From Lantana camara (lineage: Eukaryota > Streptophyta > Magnoliopsida > Lamiales > Verbenaceae), in NCBI GenBank assembly GCA_037501455.1, contig CM074865.1:34578501-34642500 (forward strand): a DNA stretch of 64,000 nt, in the 5' to 3' direction. The notes beneath the pieces were generated by a model. The model had not been told where the DNA came from. It saw only the letters and a list, made by a program, of their open reading frames with translations, and made no database searches. Of the stretch, positions 62,643-64,000 are shown in pieces (positions within the stretch are counted from its first letter, which is position 1; each line of letters opens with the position of its first letter). The position numbers and the translations under genes were made by a program.

Positions 62643-62920
62643 CCCTGCAGGAGCCAGGGATGAAAAATTAGAGATGCTCATTGCTTGGCATTTTTGGAAC
62701 ATGCAAACTAGTGTTCGAGGATCTATTCATCTTATGTCTCTGTTTTTGCTTGAAAATTTTGTTTTTAAACTTTGAATTATTCAGTTTTACTTTATGATTG
62801 TTGCAGGTCATTTCATATTTCCTAGTTCACTTTCAATTTTCTTTTTTTTTTTTTGTGGAATGGAGTAGATCTTAGTTATAACTAGTTGCTTATCTGTAAT
62901 GTGGTTGTGTTTTAATGCAG

Positions 62921-63101
62921 GATTCAAGTAGGTCACTTGCTGGAGAAAAAGGTTATGGTCATCTGAAAAACTTGCAGAAATTATTGAGATTGAGGCAACA
63001 GTTTATGGTCTCACAGGTTTCCTTACTATATCCAGTAAAGGTCATGATCCGAAAAGCTCCTGAGCAAGAACTCGAGTCATTTAGTAGCAGTGCCAAGTCG
63101 G
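62921..63101 (+). CDS. VPS38: Exon 3 of the probable VPS38 gene (gene continues beyond window)
   Basis: 181 nt (60 codons plus one base). The acceptor TTTAATGCAG ends at 62920 and the donor G/GTAATA is at 63102, so the next intron is phase 1. It encodes the end of the coiled coil and the start of the globular family domain: LQKLLRLRQQFMVSQVSLLYPVKV, the phrase most typical of UVRAG/ATG14 proteins, followed by APEQELESF. Intron 2 is 2,894 bp and holds the GC island and the MITE-like element. No further exon is recognised before 64000, so the C-terminal half lies outside the window. With three exons, 194 codons are seen. Confidence 0.78.
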
Positions 63102-63645
63102 GTAATAGATCTTATATTTATTTGAGAAGTTGAGATATTAGTTTATGTATTTTGTTTTAATTCTATATTAATTTGGTGCTGATAAGATGTAAAACTAGGG
63201 AAGGCCAATAATTGTTTCTTGGAAGATTGTTTTGCTGGACATTGTGTGCCTTGCTTTTAGAGGATTAAATTCAATTTGCATTTACTCTCCACCCGAGGTC
63301 CTACAGAAACTGAATTTATGTTTTTCTAAATAAATTGACTTCACGAACTCGTTTCAAGAAAACTGCATCAAATCAAGAGATGCTATTTCCACATAAATAG
63401 TGACTTCATAAGTTTATCCACTAACTTGATTACCATGCTGTATACTTTCTTGACAAGATGACGTAAAACTGGACGCATCCTCAAAAATCAGAATTCCATT
63501 TCGCAGCTGATAGAAAGTCCCTATAATATAACAATTTGGTAACAATGTAAGTGGACAGAAATTTCTAATATGTTCTGCTATCTTATGTATGTTCTCTACA
63601 ACTTCCTTTCTACTCTGAGCTTCTAGATTAGGTTGCCATTCACTA

Positions 63646-64000
63646 TGGTATCAGAGCCTAGGCCAAAGAGGTCCTGTAGACGAATCCTCACCTCACCCCA
63701 TTCGTGAAAGAAGAATTTTCAGGTCTCGCCTACACTTGTGAGGGCGTGTTGAGATATTTAGGCATTTAGTGATTCTCCTCTCTATAGCTTGGGCCCTTAG
63801 ATGTGGTGGTCATCCAAGAACTACTCCAGGCCAAATAAGTAAATGTAGTAGATCTTTTAAAGTTTTTAAAGTTGACCAACTTACTATTAAGTTTCACTTT
63901 CTCCCTGTGCAAGTCTGAGCACCTTTGAACTCTTGTTTAAAGTGTGACAGCTAGCTAGAATTGTCCAACACTAATATGTCCTAGGTGAGCCATCCAAGTC
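63646..64000 (+). mobile_element. Possible TRIM (miniature LTR element) remnant
   Basis: A PBS-like TGGTATCAGAGCC lies at 63646-63658. About 90 bp later comes a PPT-like GTGAGGGCG (63738-63746), followed by TGTTGAGATATTTAGG, which looks like an LTR start. A very short internal domain bounded by PBS and PPT is the TRIM plan. I could not align a convincing left LTR, and the right side leaves the window. Confidence 0.3.

Overview
This is nuclear DNA from a flowering plant, probably a eudicot. It has intron-bearing genes with GT-AG splice sites, Copia and Gypsy LTR retrotransposons with tRNA-iMet primer sites, a tRNA-derived SINE and a large satellite. The species cannot be named from sequence alone. 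Only one host gene is visible, at the right end. Almost everything to its left is retrotransposon or satellite.

Layout, left to right. (1) 1-3037: the 3' end of a decayed Copia element on +, with its polypurine tract and a 3' LTR whose last bases are rearranged. (2) 3236-32269: a head-to-tail satellite of about 30 monomers of 930-995 bp. From 3.9 to 25.9 kb they mostly alternate as A (about 980 bp) and B (about 942 bp), a dimeric higher-order repeat of about 1,925 bp. The right edge is divergent. (3) 32264-56560: a Gypsy chromovirus (Tekay/Del-like) on the minus strand. It reads integrase, RNase H, RT, protease, gag, an extra upstream ORF, PBS and 5' LTR. Its 3' end was lost where it meets the satellite. 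(4) Inside its RNase H sits a complete 12.6 kb non-coding, long-LTR element (LARD-like, 33999-46644) with a perfect 5-bp target duplication. Inside its 5' LTR sits a solo LTR (52392-54336) of the same Copia family as at the left end, also with a perfect 5-bp duplication. (5) 58361-63101 and beyond: the first three exons of a coiled-coil gene of the UVRAG/ATG14 family, probably VPS38. Its introns hold a SINE, a MITE-like element and a GC-rich island. A possible miniature LTR element lies near 63.65 kb.

The main discovery is the origin of the satellite. Each monomer is a fusion of two LTR 3' ends. About 345 bp resemble the R-U5 part of the Copia LTR and end exactly where that LTR ends. About 465 bp resemble the terminal part of the LARD-type LTR and end exactly where that LTR ends. 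The remaining roughly 170-190 bp include a tRNA-like A-box/B-box pair, which B monomers have lost by one shared 51-bp deletion. Members of both parental families flank the array. The simplest reading is that a nested LTR-in-LTR junction was captured as an amplicon, became a satellite, and evolved dimeric higher-order structure by unequal exchange.

Other points: the Gypsy gag-pol frame carries 12 nonsense codons but no frameshift over about 4.4 kb, and it has a damaged protease motif. The element also has an extra ORF of about 226 codons with an acidic tail between PBS and gag. One LARD LTR carries a 1.7-kb internal tandem duplication. All similarities were judged by eye, so percent identities and family names need alignment and database searches.
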